Positions 1-8,858 of a DNA stretch of 38,598 nucleotides are shown piece by piece. The position numbers were made by a program, and so were the translations under genes. The DNA comes from Gemmatimonadota bacterium (lineage in GTDB: Bacteria > Gemmatimonadota > Gemmatimonadetes > Longimicrobiales > Gaopeijiaceae), in assembly GCA_022823145.1 (NCBI GenBank), contig JAJDXS010000002.1, forward strand, positions 1 to 38,598. The letters run 5' to 3'. A model generated the notes under the pieces. It did no database searches. It was not told where the DNA came from and was given only the letters and a program-made list of their open reading frames with translations. Each line of letters starts with the position of its first letter. Within the stretch, counting starts at the first letter, position 1.

Positions 1-615
1 TACCCAGCCCGGCGGGGAGCGCTCACGGATGATCGAACCGGGCAAGAACGGGCGCCGAAGCAGAAGCGTCGCAAAGGGTCGCTGCGAGGCAGGTTGCTTC
101 GCGAAAAACGGGCGTCCGCTTGTGAGATGGATACTTACGACTACGGCGCGCGTTCGAAGAGCAAGTGGCCGGCCAAGCACGACACGATCTTCTGGTACGC
201 GAAGGATCCCGGGGCGTACACGTTCAACTTCGACGAGATGGATCGGATTCCGTACATGGCGCCGGGGCTGGTCGGCAGGGAGAAGGCGGCGCGCGGCAAG
301 ACGCCCACCGACGTGTGGTGGCACACGATCGTGAGCCCGACCGGCGGCGAGAAAACCGGGTATCCCACGCAGAAGCCGCTGGGGGTGCTGGAGCGCATTG
401 TGAAGGTGCATTCGAACGCGGGGGACACGGTGCTCGACTTCTTCGCGGGAAGCGGCACGACCGGCGAGGCGGCGGCTCGCCATGGAAGGCAGTACCTACT
501 GGTGGACTCGAATCCGGAGGCGGCGCAGGTGATGGCGAGGCGGCTCGGGGGATTCGGGGTCGAGTGCGTGGGGTTCCAGACGGCAGGCAGGGCGGACAAA
601 GCGGTCTGCAAGTGA
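1..615 (+). CDS. Site-specific DNA methyltransferase, C-terminal part (5' end outside window)
   Basis: The frame is open from the first base of the window. From about codon 45 it reads as the C-terminal half of a beta-class N4/N6 DNA methyltransferase: YDYGARSK, KHDTIFWYAKDP, then PTQKPLGVLERIV and the AdoMet-binding motif I DFFAGSGTTGEAA, ending in LLVDSNPEAAQVMARRL. In this class the catalytic DPPY motif lies N-terminal to these elements, so it would be upstream of the window. The first 40 or so codons are rich in Arg and Lys and do not resemble the family (NEIVWTYDYG would be expected just before the conserved part), so the gene may be rearranged or decayed at this end. No restriction enzyme is visible. 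The next reading frame downstream is a gene remnant, which fits an eroding locus. Confidence 0.75.
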   Translation, partial: YPARRGALTDDRTGQERAPKQKRRKGSLRGRLLREKRASACEMDTYDYGARSKSKWPAKHDTIFWYAKDPGAYTFNFDEMDRIPYMAPGLVGREKAARGKTPTDVWWHTIVSPTGGEKTGYPTQKPLGVLERIVKVHSNAGDTVLDFFAGSGTTGEAAARHGRQYLLVDSNPEAAQVMARRLGGFGVECVGFQTAGRADKAVCK

Positions 616-648
616 CAACTCGGGCGCGAATGGGAGACGGAATCATGA

Positions 649-753
649 ATGAGCAACGGTCGTACTTCCACCCTGATTCTCATTGCGATCATCCGCCGCG
701 TGCACCACAATCAGATGGCACACTACGGGAGGCAGGTTGCCGATGGTACCTGA
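649..753 (+). pseudogene. Remnant of a DUF4328 gene C-terminus
   Basis: A 34-codon frame starting ATG-AGC-AAC contains LILIAIIRRVHHNQMAHYG. This matches the C-terminal segment of the intact DUF4328 protein just downstream (LLFVIISRVHHMQMVHY): RVHH, QM and HY are all kept, and the DNA is also visibly similar. No matching sequence precedes about position 655, so only the last transmembrane helix and tail survive. Its TGA (751-753) overlaps the start of the intact gene (ATG at 743). I read it as what is left of a tandem duplicate. It could still be translated as a tiny leader peptide coupled to the next gene. Confidence 0.6.
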
Positions 754-1471
754 CCCACAAGTCGAGCCCTTGAAGTCCCCGACGCCGCGGTCCGTGTTTC
801 AGGATCCGACGAGCCTGGCGAATCAGGCCAGGGGATTCCTGTGTGTCAGCGTATTCGCCGCACTCATGGGGATCCAGCACCATGCTCGCGCCTATCGGTC
901 GTTTTCTGAAACGGGCGGGTCCCTGGCGTCGCCGGAAGTCTGGGGCTTCCGGATCTTTCTGGGGCTGGCCGCGCTGATCACCGCCGTTGTCGTTTCCAGA
1001 TGGATATACCGGGCCAACAGCAACGCCCGTGCGCTCGGTGCTGCGGAAATGGCGTTCACTCCAGGGGGTGCCGTCGGGTGGTACTTCGTCCCGATTGCGA
1101 ACTTCTGGAAGCCGTACCAGGCCATGAGAGAGATCTGGAAGGCGAGTGCGAGTGCGCGTCCGTCCGGCTGGCAGCGACAGCGGGTACCGGCGCTGCTTCC
1201 CTGCTGGTGGCTGCTCACGATCGCGGCACCTTCAACGGCGGGCTGGGTCACCTGGGCGGTGCGGAGAGGCATGGACGGGATCGACGAAGGTGCCGCCGAA
1301 CACCTGGGCGAGGCGGTATCCCAAGGCGTCCTGATTCCGGCGAGCCTGCTCCTGTTCGTGATCATCAGCCGGGTGCATCACATGCAGATGGTGCACTACA
1401 GGCGGAGGCGCTCGGCAGGAACCTTGCCGTCGGCGGAATCCGTTGTGGGGAAGGTGCGCGACGGGGGCTGA
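743..1471 (+). CDS. DUF4328 domain membrane protein
   Basis: A 242-residue protein with about four hydrophobic segments. The signature of DUF4328 is clear: WIYRANSNARALGAAEMAFTPGGAVGWYFVPIANFWKPYQAMREIWKAS, where the conserved NARALG, TPG-AVGW, FVPIANxWKPYQAM and EIW blocks occur in order. The function of the family is unknown. I chose ATG 743 because GGGAGGCAGG lies just upstream; the frame extends back to 683, but that extension (MRSSAACTTIRW) is the wrong-frame reading of the DUF4328 remnant described separately. The protein ends in a positively charged tail. The following gene is convergent and its stop lies 32 bases away. Confidence 0.85.
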   Translation: MVPDPQVEPLKSPTPRSVFQDPTSLANQARGFLCVSVFAALMGIQHHARAYRSFSETGGSLASPEVWGFRIFLGLAALITAVVVSRWIYRANSNARALGAAEMAFTPGGAVGWYFVPIANFWKPYQAMREIWKASASARPSGWQRQRVPALLPCWWLLTIAAPSTAGWVTWAVRRGMDGIDEGAAEHLGEAVSQGVLIPASLLLFVIISRVHHMQMVHYRRRRSAGTLPSAESVVGKVRDGG

Positions 1472-1503
1472 ACGGAGCTCTTCGCTGGGTCAGGCGGCGT
1501 TGA

Positions 1504-1833
1504 TCAGACCTGGTCGGCCCGGCGCAACTCCACCGCCGTGCCGTAGCACATCATTTCGGCGCCACCCCGGCTCACTTCGGCGGACTGGAAGCGCACGCAC
1601 AGGATGCCGTTGGCGCCGAGGGCCTCGGCGTCGGCGATCATTCGGTCCACCGACTGCTCCCTGACCTCGGCGAGCAGCTTGGTGTACTCGAACACCTCGC
1701 CGCCGGCGATGTTGCGCAGACTGGCGATCAGATCCTGGCCCAGGTGGCGGACTCGCACGGAGCTTCCCCTGACCAGTCCAAGGGTGCGGGTCACCCGGTA
1801 TCCCGCAACGGTTTCGGTCGTGGCCACGATCAT
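1504..1833 (-). CDS. YbjQ/UPF0145 family heavy-metal-binding-domain protein
   Basis: A 109-residue protein (MIVATTETVAGYRVTRTLGLVRG...) with the features of the YbjQ/UPF0145 family: the N-terminal TTETVxGYxVxxxLGxVRG strand, the central LxxAREQSVDRMIADAEALGANGIL-type helix (here EVREQSVDRMIADAEALGANGILCVRF), and a closing small beta-sheet with MMCYGTAVEL. Family members are about 105 residues long and assemble as pentamers; their function is unresolved despite the 'heavy-metal binding' name. The ATG overlaps the stop of the anti-sigma-like gene by four bases (ATGA at 1830-1833), so the two are probably translationally coupled as the last genes of a sigma-factor operon. Confidence 0.88.
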   Translation of the reverse strand: MIVATTETVAGYRVTRTLGLVRGSSVRVRHLGQDLIASLRNIAGGEVFEYTKLLAEVREQSVDRMIADAEALGANGILCVRFQSAEVSRGGAEMMCYGTAVELRRADQV

Positions 1834-2264
1834 CGTTGGACGTTCCGGTACGGGTCCGTGCCGTACGCCCTGTAGCGGTCCCAGATCACATTGGCGAGCA
1901 GCACGAGGATGCCGATCGCGACGCCCCCGGTCGCGAGCTTGACCACGATCCCCGACGGTGACCGGGCGAAGGACCATGCGCCGTAGGCGAGCCAGGCGAC
2001 GGTGCCGGCAATGGTCAGGATCCACCCCACCGGCTGGGTGATCCGGGACCTGATGCGGTCCCATACGGAATCGGCACGGTAGTCGGCAAACGACAGATCC
2101 TGGAATTCTTCCTTCATCGAACGGAACAGGGCCACCTCGCGACGCAGTTCGCTCGACGTCTCCAGGAAGCGCTCCACTTCCGCCCTCTTCTCCGGGGACA
2201 CCTCTCCGTCGAGAAAGCGCATCAGGTCTTCCTGGTTGACCTTTGCAGGAATGTTCTTGCTCAT
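1830..2264 (-). CDS. Anti-sigma-factor-like membrane protein without a zinc motif
   Basis: A 144-residue protein. Its N-terminal cytoplasmic helical part contains LMRFLDGEVSPEKRAEVERFL, the pattern of anti-sigma N-termini. A basic linker with the motif SVWDRIRSRI follows, then two transmembrane segments (about residues 80-98 and 108-128). There is no cysteine, so the HxxxCxxC zinc motif of ZAS anti-sigma factors is missing. Position supports the role: it follows the ECF sigma gene directly with a four-base overlap (2261-2264) and precedes the YbjQ-type gene with another. The likely job is to hold the ECF factor at the membrane; the signal sensed is unknown. The family assignment rests on context and general pattern. 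Confidence 0.7.
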   Translation of the reverse strand: MSKNIPAKVNQEDLMRFLDGEVSPEKRAEVERFLETSSELRREVALFRSMKEEFQDLSFADYRADSVWDRIRSRITQPVGWILTIAGTVAWLAYGAWSFARSPSGIVVKLATGGVAIGILVLLANVIWDRYRAYGTDPYRNVQR

Positions 2265-2884
2265 GGATCCGTCCCGCGATTCTCCGGCCGGTCTCCGGTG
2301 TCGGGCTGGTCGCTCTTCAGCGCGGCGGTGCCGGAGCCCCCACGCAACACATTCGCCAACGCCCGTCGCGCATGGAAGAGGCGGCTCGCCACCGTCCCTT
2401 CGGGGATGTTCAGTATTCCAGCGATCTCGCCGTAGCGGAATCCTTCGATTTCCTTCAGCACGAGCACCTCTCGGTGATCTTCACTCAGTTGTTCCAGCGC
2501 CTTCCAAAGCCGTTCCCGTGCTTCCCTCCGTTCGCGGATCCGGTCCGGACGCTTCTCCGGGTCGGAGGGCCGCATCTCCAGTCGTTCGTCCAGGGCTTCG
2601 AGCCGAAAGCGGACGTTGCGGCTGCGAAGCGCGTCCCTGCACTGGTTGCGGAGAATCTGAAAGAACCATGGTCCGAACGGCCGTTTCAGGTCGAATCGTT
2701 CCAGGTTGCGCCAAGTCTTCACGAAGGCGTCCTGCAGCGCATCCATGGCGTCGTCCTGATTCCCCATCATGCCCAGGGCCACTCGCAGGCCCGGGCGTTC
2801 GTAGGCTCTGACAATCGGTTCGAAGAAGCGGGCATCGCCCGCCTGACACTTTCGCAGGAGTTCCCTCTCCAGGTCAGGGAGCAA
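2261..2884 (-). CDS. ECF RNA polymerase sigma factor
   Basis: A 207-residue sigma-70 family factor with the two ECF domains. Region 2 is FFEPIVRAYERPGLRVALGMMGNQDDAMDALQDAFVKTWRNLERFD with GPWFFQILRNQCRDALR. Region 4 is LWKALEQLSEDHREVLVLKEIEGFRYGEIAGILNIPEGTVASRLFHARRAL, a clear helix-turn-helix. The start is TTG at 2884, supported by GGAGGAAGC immediately upstream; no ATG in frame would keep region 2 intact. The last 30 residues are a polar tail. It heads an operon with an anti-sigma-like gene and a YbjQ-type gene and diverges from a secreted TPR protein, which may be a target. Confidence 0.93.
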   Translation of the reverse strand: MLPDLERELLRKCQAGDARFFEPIVRAYERPGLRVALGMMGNQDDAMDALQDAFVKTWRNLERFDLKRPFGPWFFQILRNQCRDALRSRNVRFRLEALDERLEMRPSDPEKRPDRIRERREARERLWKALEQLSEDHREVLVLKEIEGFRYGEIAGILNIPEGTVASRLFHARRALANVLRGGSGTAALKSDQPDTGDRPENRGTDP

Positions 2885-3036
2885 GCTTCCTCCAGGTTGG
2901 ATTCGAAGGCATGAATCGGGTACGAGCGGTGCACCGGAATCATTCTAACGGATCGGGGGACTGGCGGGCTGCCGGGCCGATACACACTTTGCGTTCCAGT
3001 TTGCACCATTCCCGTACCCGATCGAACAGGAAGAAC

Positions 3037-4665
3037 ATGGAACCCGCATGTACCCGGCGCTGGCGCGCCATCTTCGTGATCCTGACCGTCCAGCTGGCTT
3101 GTGCGATCGCCGCCGGCCCTTCCGCCGCGCAGGAGGTGGAGTATCCGGCGGGTTTCGACGAGGAGGCCACCTACTACCCCGAAGCCCTCGGTCCTCTGAC
3201 CCGCCCAATCACGACGAAGTCGTTCCGCGCGCAGCAGTTCTTCGACCAGGGCGTCCAGATGATGTACGCCTTTACGCCCCTTCGGGCGGCCCGGTCCTTC
3301 CGCCAGGCCCAGAAGGAGGACCCTGAATGCGCGATGTGCTTCTGGGGCGAAGCATGGGCATGGGGCCCCTACCTGAACGGGGGCATGGGGCCCGACGATG
3401 CCCCGCGGGCGTATGAGAACATCGTGAAGGCCCGGGAACTCGCGCCGGAGCACGCCAGCGAGGTGGAGCAGGCCCTGATCGAGGCGACGGCGGTTCGGTA
3501 TGTGCCCGAACACGACGATGTAGTGCGCAAGCAGCTGGACTCGGCCTACGCCCGGGCAATGGCCGAGGTATACGAGCGGTTTCCCCACGATCTGGACGTG
3601 GGCACGCTCTACGGTGAATCGCTGATGCTGCTGGAGCCGCGCCGGGGCCGCTGGGACATCGAAAAGCCGGCGGTGAAGAAGATCCACGGCATTCTCGAGG
3701 CCGTGCTGGCGATGGACATCACGCATCCGGGGGCCTGCCACCTGTACGTCCACGCCACGGAGCCCACTGTTCAGCCCGAGAGGGCCGAGGCATGCGCGGA
3801 TCATCTCGGTCCGTCGATCCCCGGTGCAAGCCACATCCAGCACATGCCTTCGCACACGTACAACCGAATCGGGCGCTGGGGCGACGCTGTCCGGGCCAAC
3901 CTCGCCGCATGGCACTCGGATCTGCGTGCCGACGAGGACATCGCGTGGGCCATCTACCCCTCGCACAACCTTCACATGCTCCTCTTCGCGGCCTCGATGG
4001 ACGGCCAGGGAGCGGTGGCCGTCCAGGCCGCGAAGGACTACGGCAAGATCGTCCCCAGCGGGAACTTCTATGAGAGCATGACGCTGCTCCGGTTCGGCCG
4101 CTTCGACGAGATCCTCGAACTGGACGATCCGCCCGAGGGCGGCATTCAGCGAGGATTCTGGGACTTCGCGCGGGGCTACGCGTATCTGCGCCACGACGAG
4201 CCGGGACGCGCCTCCGTCTACCTGGAGCGGGTGCGGCGGGCGGCCGAGGACACGCCCGGGAGCGAGAGCTTCCGGGGCCACTCCGCTGCCGACCTGCTGG
4301 GGGTCGTCGCGGGGATCCTCGAGGGTGAGATCCTTCGGCATGAGGGCGATCCACAGGGTGCAATCGAGGTCCTGGAGACCGCGATTGCCGTCGAGGACGG
4401 ATTGCGCTACGACGAGCCCGAGCCGCTGAACTTCTCGGCGCGGCACTGGCTGGGCGATCTCTTGCTGGAACTCGGACGCTTCGAGGCCGCGGAAGGCGTG
4501 TTCGAGGCTGCGCTCGAAGACCATCCCCGGAACGGGTGGTCGCTGTTCGGTCTCGAAGCCGCGTTGCGCGCTCAGAATCGGTCGGATGAAGCTGACGCGG
4601 TGCGTAAGCGCTTCGAGAACTCCTGGGCCAGATCGGACACGTGGATCAGGGGGGCGATCTTCTAG
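3037..4665 (+). CDS. Secreted tetratricopeptide-repeat protein
   Basis: A 542-residue protein with an N-terminal signal peptide (basic MEPACTRRWR, hydrophobic core, then AQEVEYPAGF after cleavage). The body is helical and TPR-like: FFDQGVQMMYAFTPLRAARSFRQAQKEDPECAMCFWGEAWAWGPYLN near the start and AIEVLETAIAVEDGL, LLLELGRFEAAEGVFEAALEDHPRNGWSLFGLEAAL near the end. The CAMCFWG motif followed by an aromatic segment recurs in a family of periplasmic TPR proteins of unknown function; it is not a CxxCH haem site. ATG 3037 was chosen over the longer frame from 2911 because AGGAAG lies just upstream and the signal peptide then begins at residue 1. The gene diverges from the ECF sigma gene. Confidence 0.85.
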   Translation: MEPACTRRWRAIFVILTVQLACAIAAGPSAAQEVEYPAGFDEEATYYPEALGPLTRPITTKSFRAQQFFDQGVQMMYAFTPLRAARSFRQAQKEDPECAMCFWGEAWAWGPYLNGGMGPDDAPRAYENIVKARELAPEHASEVEQALIEATAVRYVPEHDDVVRKQLDSAYARAMAEVYERFPHDLDVGTLYGESLMLLEPRRGRWDIEKPAVKKIHGILEAVLAMDITHPGACHLYVHATEPTVQPERAEACADHLGPSIPGASHIQHMPSHTYNRIGRWGDAVRANLAAWHSDLRADEDIAWAIYPSHNLHMLLFAASMDGQGAVAVQAAKDYGKIVPSGNFYESMTLLRFGRFDEILELDDPPEGGIQRGFWDFARGYAYLRHDEPGRASVYLERVRRAAEDTPGSESFRGHSAADLLGVVAGILEGEILRHEGDPQGAIEVLETAIAVEDGLRYDEPEPLNFSARHWLGDLLLELGRFEAAEGVFEAALEDHPRNGWSLFGLEAALRAQNRSDEADAVRKRFENSWARSDTWIRGAIF

Positions 4666-4686
4666 TCCCAACGCACATAAGTGTTT

Positions 4687-4715
4687 GTTCAGCAAGGTGT
4701 TAAGTGTTGCTGAAC
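4687..4715. repeat. 9-bp inverted repeat between the TPR gene and suf
   Basis: GTTCAGCAA and TTGCTGAAC form perfect arms around an 11-base loop, 21 bases after the TPR stop codon. There is no T tract after the second arm, so it is a weak candidate for an intrinsic terminator of the TPR gene. It could instead be a protein-binding site belonging to the suf control region, whose -35 element begins 27 bases downstream. Confidence 0.5.
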
Positions 4716-4742
4716 CCCTGGCGCGCTGCCGCTTGATCCGAC

Positions 4743-4771
4743 TTGACGCGAGGGGACCCCTCGGGTAGCTT
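4743..4771 (+). promoter_or_regulatory. Candidate suf promoter with palindromic spacer
   Basis: TTGACG (4743-4748) and TAGCTT (4766-4771) are separated by 17 bases and suit a sigma-70 type promoter, although the -10 is weak. The spacer contains CGAGGGGACCCCTCG (4749-4763), a perfect 15-base palindrome centred on 4756. A palindrome in this position is typical of a repressor site that blocks RNA polymerase. The predicted transcript would begin near 4778, just before the Fur-box-like sequence. Confidence 0.45.
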
Positions 4772-4784
4772 TGGTGTCCCTAAC

Positions 4785-4803
4785 AATAATGATTCTTATT
4801 ATC
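4785..4803 (+). promoter_or_regulatory. Fur-box-like operator upstream of sufC
   Basis: AATAATGATTCTTATTATC matches the 19-base Fur consensus GATAATGATAATCATTATC at 15 positions. It stands out as an AT-rich island in otherwise GC-rich DNA. It lies 20 bases before the sufC ATG and just downstream of the predicted transcription start, a location suited to repression by an iron-loaded Fur-family protein. Iron-responsive control of suf is well established in other bacteria; binding here is inferred. Confidence 0.6.
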
Positions 4804-4823
4804 GAATACTCGGAGCCTGCTGG

Positions 4824-5597
<774 letters not shown>

Positions 5598-5650
5598 CCG
5601 CAGCGTCGGTTGACACGCAGCGGCCGGCCGGCGGTAGCAAGGAGAAGCTG

Positions 5651-7066
5651 ATGCCCAGCAACGAAGTCATACAGGGACTGGGGCTCGACGACTACAAGTT
5701 CGGTTTCGTCACCGATTCCGAACCCGTCTTCCGCACCCGGCCCGGTCTGGACGCCGACATTGTTCGACAGATCTCGGCGCGCAAGGACGAGCCGGCCTGG
5801 ATGCTCGCACGACGCCTCAAGGCGCTGAGGATCTACGAATCGAAGCCCATGCCCGAGTGGGGCGGCGACCTGTCCGAACTGCAGGAGACGCTCGACCAGA
5901 CCTATTTCTACGTAAGGCCCCAGGAGCAGATGGAGCGGTCCTGGGACGACGTCCCCGAAAACATCAAGCTGACCTTCGAGAGGCTGGGCATCCCCGAGGC
6001 CGAGCGGAAGATCCTGGCCGGCGTAGGGGCGCAGTACGATTCCGAGATGGTCTACCATTCGCTGAAGGAGGAGTGGGAAGCGAAGGGCGTGATCTTCGAT
6101 TCGATCGAGGACGGGCTGAAAAACCACCCCGAGCTCTTCCGCAAGCACTTCGGAACCGTGATTCCGGCGGCCGACAACAAGTTTGCCGCTCTCAACTCGG
6201 CGGTCTGGTCGGGGGGATCCTTCGTCTACATCCCGCCGGGGGTTCAACTCGAGACGCCGCTCCAGGCCTACTTCCGCGTCAACCAGGAGCGTCTGGGGCA
6301 GTTCGAGCGCACGCTCATCATCGCCGACGAGGGCTCCCGTGCGCACTACATCGAGGGGTGCACGGCGCCGATCTACTCCACCGATTCCTTCCACTCAGGG
6401 GTGATCGAAATCGTCGTCAAGAAGGACGCCTACTTCCGTTACACGACGATCCAGAACTGGTCGAACAACATGTACAACCTGGTGACCCAGCGCGCGCTGG
6501 TGCATCGGGGTGCCCACATGGAATGGCTCGACGGCAATCTCGGCTCCAAGCTCACCATGAAGTACCCGTCCTGCTACCTGATGGAAGAAGGCGCACACGG
6601 CGACATTCTGTCGATCGCGTATGCCGGTGACGGACAGCACCAGGACACGGGCGGCAAGGTGATCCATGTCGCGCCCAACACCTCCTCGAGCATCGTGTCC
6701 AAGTCGATCTCCAAGGGGACGGGCCGTTCATCATACCGAGGCCTGTGCAAGGTCTACGACGGCGCCACCAACGCGAAGTCGAACGTCGAGTGCGACGCGC
6801 TTCTCATCAACGAGACCTCCCGCACCGATACGTTCCCCTACATCGAGATCGACGAACGCAGCGCCTCGGTGGGTCATGAGGCGACCGTTTCGAAGGTGGG
6901 CGACGAGCAACTCTTCTACCTCATGAGCCGTGGCATGGACGAGGCCGAAGCCATGGCGCTCATCGTGCGCGGGTTCATCGAGCCGATCGCCAAGGAGCTT
7001 CCGCTCGAATACGCGGTCGAGCTCAACCGGCTGATCGAGCTCGAAATGGAAGGAAGTGTCGGATGA
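5651..7066 (+). CDS. sufB: Fe-S cluster assembly scaffold SufB
   Basis: A 471-residue SufB, the scaffold subunit on which nascent clusters form within SufBC2D. Hallmarks are [22 protein letters not shown] near the N-terminus, [23 protein letters not shown], the beta-helix core with [16 protein letters not shown], and the C-terminal block [52 protein letters not shown]. Cys381 in the VECDALL segment corresponds to the cluster-assembly cysteine known from E. coli SufB. AAGGAG lies just before the ATG. The gene follows sufC by 53 bases and overlaps sufD by four (ATGA at 7063). Confidence 0.97.
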   Translation: MPSNEVIQGLGLDDYKFGFVTDSEPVFRTRPGLDADIVRQISARKDEPAWMLARRLKALRIYESKPMPEWGGDLSELQETLDQTYFYVRPQEQMERSWDDVPENIKLTFERLGIPEAERKILAGVGAQYDSEMVYHSLKEEWEAKGVIFDSIEDGLKNHPELFRKHFGTVIPAADNKFAALNSAVWSGGSFVYIPPGVQLETPLQAYFRVNQERLGQFERTLIIADEGSRAHYIEGCTAPIYSTDSFHSGVIEIVVKKDAYFRYTTIQNWSNNMYNLVTQRALVHRGAHMEWLDGNLGSKLTMKYPSCYLMEEGAHGDILSIAYAGDGQHQDTGGKVIHVAPNTSSSIVSKSISKGTGRSSYRGLCKVYDGATNAKSNVECDALLINETSRTDTFPYIEIDERSASVGHEATVSKVGDEQLFYLMSRGMDEAEAMALIVRGFIEPIAKELPLEYAVELNRLIELEMEGSVG

Positions 7067-8472
7067 GCCGGCTGGCATCCGCGCCGGAGCACGCCGACAC
7101 AAGCGGATCCGAGGACCAGGGCCAGATCGAAGGAGCCTCCTCGGAGCGCGCAACAAGAGACGTTGCGCGCTCTTCCGGGGACACGGCGGCAGAGCCGGCG
7201 TGGCTCACAAGCCGTCGCGCCGACGCGTGGGACCTTTACCTCTCGACGCCGCTGCCTTCCACCCGCTCGGAGGAGTGGCGCTATACTGACGTCGCTCGAA
7301 TGCTCCCGCTCGACGAGTTGGCTCCCCCGGCGCCGGAGTTGTCGGGCCCCGCAATATCGAACGGGGACGGCCCGGTCCCGGAACCTTTGCGGCGCGCCAT
7401 GGCACAGGATCGGGACAGTTCCGGACGTGTCATCGACGTGGACGGCAGAGTGGTCTCGGTCGAGTTGCAGGATTCACTCGCCGACCAGGGCGTAGTGCTG
7501 TCGTCGCTCCGCGAGGCCGTCCGCAGCGGCGACCCGCTGTTGGAGTCGCTGCTCGCGACCAGGGCGGTTCCGGCCTCGGACGGAAAATTCGCGGCAATGA
7601 ACGCGGCACTCTGGACCGACGGGGTCTTTCTGAAGATTCCCCGCAACGTCCAGCTCGAGCGTCCCATACGACTGAGCCGCTGGGTGTCGCACCCCGGCAC
7701 TGCCACGTTCACGCGCATCCTCATCGTAGCCGAAGACCACAGCCGGGTCTCGTTCGTCGACGAGATCCTCTCGCCCGACTTCGAAGCGATCACGCTTGTG
7801 AACACCGCCGTCGAACTCTTTTCCCACGCCGGTGCTCAGATCCAGTACGTGTCCCTTCAGCGCATGGGGAAGGGCGGCTTCTACCTCGCCAACCAGCGCA
7901 CCCTGGCAAAGCGCGATTCCAAGCTCGACACCCTCAACGTCGCCCTGGGGGGATCGGTCGGCCGCGTCGATCTGAATGCGCGCCTGCTTGGCCCGGGCGC
8001 CAACAGCGACATGCTGGGCCTGTATTTCGGCGATCACGACCAGCACTTCGACTTCAACACCAGTCAGGACCACGTCGCCCCCAACGCGCACAGCGATCTG
8101 TTGTACAAGGGCGCGCTCGACGACTCGGCGCGGGGTGTCTTCCGCGGTGTCATCCGCGTGCACGAAGGCGCCCAGCGCACCGACGCCTACCAGACCAACC
8201 GCAACCTGCTCCTCTCGGAACGGGCCGCCGCGACCTCACTGCCCAACCTCGAGATCGAGGCCGACGACGTGCGCTGCTCTCACGGAGCCACGGTGGGCCA
8301 ACTGGACGCCGAATCCCTCTTCTACCTCATGAGCCGGGGCCTCGACCGGGAACAGGCCGAGCGCCTCGTGGTGCTGGGTTTCCTGGGTGAGGTTCTCGAC
8401 AGACTGCCCATGGGAGGTGTGGTCGAAAAGGTGACGAAGGCCATCGAGGTGAAGTTGGGTCATGTGAGGTAG
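7063..8472 (+). CDS. sufD: Fe-S cluster assembly protein SufD
   Basis: A 469-residue SufD, partner of SufB in the SufBC2D scaffold. The N-terminal 60 residues are polar and poorly conserved. Recognisable blocks then follow: [130 protein letters not shown], and [23 protein letters not shown]. His407 in CSHGATVG matches the histidine that pairs with the SufB cysteine in the cluster-forming interface of the E. coli complex. The ATG overlaps the sufB stop, so expression is coupled, which suits a heterodimer. Confidence 0.96.
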   Translation: MSRLASAPEHADTSGSEDQGQIEGASSERATRDVARSSGDTAAEPAWLTSRRADAWDLYLSTPLPSTRSEEWRYTDVARMLPLDELAPPAPELSGPAISNGDGPVPEPLRRAMAQDRDSSGRVIDVDGRVVSVELQDSLADQGVVLSSLREAVRSGDPLLESLLATRAVPASDGKFAAMNAALWTDGVFLKIPRNVQLERPIRLSRWVSHPGTATFTRILIVAEDHSRVSFVDEILSPDFEAITLVNTAVELFSHAGAQIQYVSLQRMGKGGFYLANQRTLAKRDSKLDTLNVALGGSVGRVDLNARLLGPGANSDMLGLYFGDHDQHFDFNTSQDHVAPNAHSDLLYKGALDDSARGVFRGVIRVHEGAQRTDAYQTNRNLLLSERAAATSLPNLEIEADDVRCSHGATVGQLDAESLFYLMSRGLDREQAERLVVLGFLGEVLDRLPMGGVVEKVTKAIEVKLGHVR

Positions 8473-8481
8473 GGCGACGAC

Positions 8482-8820
8482 ATGTTCACAAGGAAGACGG
8501 CCAAGCCGAAGTCAGGGTGGATCAGGGTAGCGGCGGCCGATGAAGTGCCACCGGACGGGCTCAGGGCGGTGCAGACCGATGGCGGCCCGATCGTGCTGGT
8601 GAACGTCGACGGTCACATCTACGCGCTCGAAGACCGTTGTTCGCACCAGGACTATCCCCTTTCGGCGGGGGAGGTCGAGGACGGACAGATCGAGTGCTCC
8701 TTCCACGGAGCAAGGTTCGACGTCTGCACGGGCAGGGCTACGCAGCTTCCTGCAATCACACCCGTTCGTACCTTCGAAACCGAGGTGCGGGATGATTCCG
8801 TGTACGTTCTGCTGGACTGA
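8482..8820 (+). CDS. Rieske [2Fe-2S] ferredoxin in the suf operon
   Basis: A 112-residue soluble Rieske-type protein. The ligands are Cys53 and His55 in RCSHQDYPLSAGEV and Cys72 and His75 in IECSFHGARFDVCTGRA, the spacing of bacterial dioxygenase-type Rieske ferredoxins. No transmembrane segment or signal peptide is seen. It sits 9 bases after sufD and 38 bases before sufS, so it is co-transcribed with the assembly machinery. Similar genes occur inside suf operons of several bacterial phyla, where the protein is thought to supply electrons or act as a cluster acceptor; its precise role here is inferred from position. Confidence 0.93.
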   Translation: MFTRKTAKPKSGWIRVAAADEVPPDGLRAVQTDGGPIVLVNVDGHIYALEDRCSHQDYPLSAGEVEDGQIECSFHGARFDVCTGRATQLPAITPVRTFETEVRDDSVYVLLD

Positions 8821-8858
8821 CCGTCCGCCCGGTTCCACAGGCTGAGAGGGAACCCCGA

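Noticed and set aside
683..742. Longer start for the DUF4328 protein
   Set aside because: The extra 20 residues read the DUF4328 remnant in the wrong frame, and ATG 743 has the better ribosome binding site.
2767..4695. A 642-codon minus-strand frame opposite the TPR gene
   Set aside because: It is antisense to a gene with signal peptide, TPR pattern and good ribosome binding site; no motif is recognisable.
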